From: JAOPZW01 sp963764585
Lineage (GTDB): Bacteria; Actinomycetota; Thermoleophilia; Solirubrobacterales; Solirubrobacteraceae
Direction of reading: 5' to 3'
Length of the DNA: 64,000 nucleotides
Assembly (NCBI GenBank): GCA_963764585.1
Contig: CAVXTB010000006.1
Location: 1 to 64,000 of the forward strand
Shown here: positions 61,965 through 64,000 of the stretch, one piece after another
How positions within the stretch are numbered: the first letter of the stretch is position 1
How the letters are laid out: each line of letters opens with the position of its first letter
Notes under the pieces: generated by a model
Told to the model about the DNA's origin: nothing
Seen by the model: the letters and a program-made list of their open reading frames with translations, nothing else
Databases searched by the model: none
Made by a program: the position numbers and the translations under genes

Positions 61965-62370
61965 GGCCGGATCCTTTCATCCGGGCCGCGCCACAGCGGT
62001 GCCGGTGCTGTCCGGGCGGCCGCAGCCGCTCCGCGCGGCCAGGGCACCGAGGGGACGGGCCCAGCCGCCCGCGCCCGCGCTCGCGGGGGTCGCTATGCGT
62101 GGTGTCCGCGAAAAAGAGCGCACCGCGGTGGTGCTGGGCGCGCGTGTTCCGCAACACCCTCCGAGGCCGCTCGAGGAACTGTCCTGCCTAGAGGGTGCAG
62201 TGGCCACCCTAGGCAGGATGGTTCGCTCTGCGCCCTGTCAGAGGTGTTGCGTAACACGCGCGGCCGCGCCGCCGCGACGAGGCACGACGCCGCGGCCGCG
62301 CCACCACAGCGGCTTCTCCCTCTCAGTGCCCTGGCCACGAACCGCCGCGACACGCGGCGCGGACGACCGC
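61965..62370. other. 406-base intergenic region without a gene
   Basis: No frame here looks coding. Near the epimerase start is a small dyad (CCGGAT/ATCCGG around a 6-base loop at about 61967-61984), which may belong to that gene's leader. The middle (62136-62265) is an inverted-repeat element described separately. The remaining DNA is GC-rich low-complexity sequence between a downstream methyltransferase stop and the epimerase promoter. Confidence 0.7.
62136..62265. repeat. 130-bp element with 23-bp inverted ends and a central hairpin
   Basis: Ends 62136-62158 and 62243-62265 are inverted copies matching at 21 of 23 positions; each end contains a short dyad itself (GTGTT-N4-AACAC). The centre (62182-62218) is a hairpin: TCCTGCCTA-(GA)-GGGTG, loop CAGTGGC, CACCC-TAGGCAGGA. 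The form recalls miniature inverted-repeat elements. Its central CTGCCTAG and CAGTGGCCAC motifs recur in the palindrome at the DUF559 gene. No transposase is nearby. Confidence 0.65.
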
Positions 62371-63123
62371 CTACCGCCGCGCCACGATCACGAGCCGCGT
62401 GTCCATCGCGAACGGCGAGCCGTCGAAGTCGCCGTAGCACTTGGACTCCTCGAAGCCGGCGCGCGCCAGCATCGCGACGAGCTCGGTCGCGGTGTAGACG
62501 CGCACCGAGAAGGGGCGCGAGTCGCGCTCGCCCGTGCGATCGATCAGCGTCTGCGTCGTCTGCACGAGGCCCGCCGCCGCGTCGAAGGTGCGGTGCTCGA
62601 GCAGCAGCCGGCCCTCGCCGAGCAGGTGCCAGTTGCTCTCCGAGAAGCGCCGCACCGCGAGGTCGCGGTGCATCGTCTCGATCACCAGGCGCGCGCCGGG
62701 GCGCAGGACGCGCCGGATCTGGCCGAGCACCTCGACGTCGGCCTCGTCGCCGAGGTAGCCCAGCGAGCTGTAGAGGTTGATGGCGGCGTCGAAGCTCTCG
62801 TCGGCGAAGGGCAGCTCGCGGTAGTCGGCCTGCACGAGCTCGGGCCAGCGCTCGTCGCCCGCCCGCCGGCGCCCCTCGGCGAGCAGGGTCTGCGAGCGAT
62901 CGACGCCGACGACGCGGTAGCCCGCGCGCGCCAGCGGCACCGCGTGGCGGCCGAAGCCGCACGGCACGTCGAGCAGGTCGCCGCCCTCGGGGCAGGCCGC
63001 GAGGCGCGCCGCCGCCAGCGCCTGGGCCTCCTCCTGCGCGCGGTGCTCGTCGTCGGCGTACGCGCGCAGGTAGAAGTCGCCGAAGAACGCGTCCCACGTC
63101 TCGGGCGGGCTGGGGGTGCTCAC
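62371..63123 (-). CDS. class I SAM-dependent methyltransferase
   Basis: This 250-residue enzyme starts at GTG 63123. It has motif I LLDVPCGFGRHAVPLARAGYR, the acidic VVGVDRSQTLL (motif II), and QADYRELPFADESFDAAINL with LYSSLGYL (motifs III-IV). The C-terminal half is beta-rich. It belongs to the broad small-molecule methyltransferases; the acceptor is unknown. It is 2 bases downstream of a small membrane protein gene. Confidence 0.82.
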   Translation of the reverse strand: MSTPSPPETWDAFFGDFYLRAYADDEHRAQEEAQALAAARLAACPEGGDLLDVPCGFGRHAVPLARAGYRVVGVDRSQTLLAEGRRRAGDERWPELVQADYRELPFADESFDAAINLYSSLGYLGDEADVEVLGQIRRVLRPGARLVIETMHRDLAVRRFSESNWHLLGEGRLLLEHRTFDAAAGLVQTTQTLIDRTGERDSRPFSVRVYTATELVAMLARAGFEESKCYGDFDGSPFAMDTRLVIVARR

Positions 63124-63125
63124 GC

Positions 63126-63512
63126 CTAGCCCCGGCGCGCCAGCACGACGACGGCGAAGATGAAGCTGACGCCGAAGATCGCGCAGGCGATCGACAGCAC
63201 CTCGTTGGGGTCGCCCTGCGCGATCGTCACCAGCCACCAGATCGGCAGCACGAACGACATCACCGTGCCGGCGAAGGCGACCGCGCGCGTGTAGAGCAGC
63301 TTGCCGCGCTCGTCGCCGATGCCACTCATGACGTCGAGCGTGTCGCTGCGGCGCCGGCCGAAGTACACGAGGAGCAGGAAGCCCAGCACGAGCGCTGCGC
63401 CGATGGCGCCGTTGCCGGGGTCGTCGCCGATCGTGAAGGCGACGAACACCCCGACCACGAGCAGCATGCCGAGGCTGAGCTGGCCGGTGGGCGACATCCA
63501 GAAGGCCTTCAT
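63126..63512 (-). CDS. small membrane protein (DUF2178-like) paired with HTH regulator
   Basis: This 128-residue protein starts at ATG 63512 and has four membrane segments (LGMLLVVGVFVAFTIG, AIGAALVLGFLLLVYFG, AFAGTVMSFVLPIWWLVTIA, ACAIFGVSFIFAVVVLA) around a cytosolic RRRSDTLDVMSGIGDERGKL. The middle loop matches the DUF2178-type proteins that accompany small Xre regulators. Its ATG overlaps the regulator stop (ATGA), which supports the pairing. Function is unknown. Confidence 0.75.
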   Translation of the reverse strand: MKAFWMSPTGQLSLGMLLVVGVFVAFTIGDDPGNGAIGAALVLGFLLLVYFGRRRSDTLDVMSGIGDERGKLLYTRAVAFAGTVMSFVLPIWWLVTIAQGDPNEVLSIACAIFGVSFIFAVVVLARRG

Positions 63513-63715
63513 GCGGGAACCTCCCCGTCGGGGTGGAAGAGCTCCTCGACCGTCGTGTCGAAGAAGCGGGCGAGGCCGAATGCGAGCGGGAGCGACGGCA
63601 GGTAGCGCCCCGTTTCGATGGCGTTGATCGTCTGGCGCGAGACGCCGAGCGCCTCGCCGAGGGCGCCCTGCGACAGGTCGCGGGCGGTGCGGAGGAGGCG
63701 GACGTCGTTGCGCAC
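63509..63715 (-). CDS. small Xre-type HTH regulator
   Basis: This 68-residue protein is almost entirely a helix-turn-helix: RLLRTARDLSQGALGEALGV, SRQTINAIETGRYLPSLPLA, FGLARFFDTTVEELFHPDGE. It is of the YgzD-like group that usually precedes a small membrane protein. The GTG start at 63715 abuts an operator; a -35/-10 pair ends a few bases upstream, so the mRNA is probably leaderless. Likely autorepressor. Confidence 0.85.
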   Translation of the reverse strand: MRNDVRLLRTARDLSQGALGEALGVSRQTINAIETGRYLPSLPLAFGLARFFDTTVEELFHPDGEVPA

Positions 63716-63766
63716 TGTCAAGCAAGCTTTACATGCGCAATCACCCGATGTCAAGTCTCCTTGACA
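63716..63766. promoter_or_regulatory. two-operator promoter of the HTH regulator
   Basis: Two 18-bp dyads of the same form lie here: TGTCAAG-N4-CTTTACA (63716-63733) and TGTCAAG-N4-CTTGACA (63749-63766). On the minus strand TTGACA (63749-63754) and TAAAGC (63726-63731) are 17 bases apart, a good promoter. Thus -35 and -10 each sit in one operator, ideal for repression by the small HTH protein. Confidence 0.75.
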
Positions 63767-63785
63767 GGATAGGATTTCCGGTGGG

Positions 63786-64000
63786 ATGCGGGTCCTCCTC
63801 ACCAACGACGACGGCATCGAGGCAGACGGGCTGCAGGCGATGCGCCGCGCGCTGCTCGCGCTCGACGGCGTCGAGCTCGCGGTCGTCGCGCCCGACGGCA
63901 ACCGCTCGGCCTTCGCGCGGATGATCACCACCCGCCGGCCGCTGTGGGTGCAGGAGGTGCCGTTCGACGACGGCACGCGCGGCTTCGCCACCGACGGCAC
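63786..64000 (+). CDS. surE: 5'-nucleotidase SurE (5' part)
   Basis: The first 71 residues are visible; the gene runs off the window end. They show MRVLLTNDDGIEADGLQAMR with the metal-binding Asp8 and Asp9, the strand ELAVVAPDGNRSAFARMITT and GFATDGT, the start of the VDGTP region. SurE removes phosphate from nucleoside monophosphates in stationary phase and stress. ATG 63786 is preceded by GGTGGG. Confidence 0.87.
   Translation, partial: MRVLLTNDDGIEADGLQAMRRALLALDGVELAVVAPDGNRSAFARMITTRRPLWVQEVPFDDGTRGFATDG

Overview
The window is very GC-rich, densely coding DNA from an actinobacterium. Intergenic gaps are short and GTG/TTG starts are common. Zn-ribbon (C+) forms of S14, S4 and L36, PucR and DrrAB-type genes, and the style of the ribosomal proteins fit deep-branching Actinobacteria. 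Class Thermoleophilia (Solirubrobacterales) is my best guess. That assignment is inference; no rRNA gene is present to test it.

Layout. (1) 1-13.5 kb is a mosaic of housekeeping and accessory genes: a PPOX flavoprotein, SHOCT, VOC, YjbR and ExoD proteins, a cysteine-dioxygenase-like cupin, a broken phosphatase tail, a HAD protein, a NIPA-like transporter, a hydrolase and a polytopic membrane protein. It also holds an alanine-metabolism unit (class III aminotransferase, PucR regulator, alanine dehydrogenase) and an MFS exporter with a MarR regulator. (2) 13.6-44.7 kb carries the str-S10-spc-alpha ribosomal super-cluster (rpsL rpsG // fusA tuf rpsJ ... rplO secY adk map // rpmJ rpsM rpsK rpsD rpoA rplQ). 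It is split twice by foreign blocks. One block of about 6 kb lies between rpsG and fusA: an AbiEi/DUF559 protein coupled to an MNT-HEPN pair, a TetR-controlled ABC exporter, a GDPD and a membrane protein. The other, about 4.8 kb, lies between map and rpmJ: an AraC regulator, a methyltransferase, a Vps62-like protein and two unknown proteins. infA, normally between map and rpmJ, is not in the window. (3) 44.7-58.3 kb holds membrane proteins, a ClC channel and, on the minus strand, a seven-gene run zwf - GMC oxidoreductase - NDH-2 - cydA - cydB - cydD - cydC. (4) 58.4-64 kb holds truA, a three-gene aldo/keto-reductase and epimerase operon, an intergenic palindromic element, a methyltransferase, a small autoregulated HTH/membrane-protein pair and the start of surE.

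How the genes work together. The ribosomal block supplies translation, secretion (SecY), adenylate homeostasis (Adk) and N-terminal processing (Map). The cyd run looks like a complete alternative respiratory branch: sugar-phosphate and GMC-substrate oxidation, NDH-2, then cytochrome bd, with the CydDC assembly transporter. The PucR-ald unit resembles AdeR control of ald in Bacillus subtilis.

Best candidates for new biology are: (a) the translationally coupled DUF559-MNT-HEPN operon, whose start is overlapped by a 39-bp palindrome with a relative 47 kb away inside a 130-bp inverted-repeat element; (b) a fusA leader with an upstream ORF, a terminator and a possible anti-terminator; (c) long low-complexity extensions on L22, S17 and S3.
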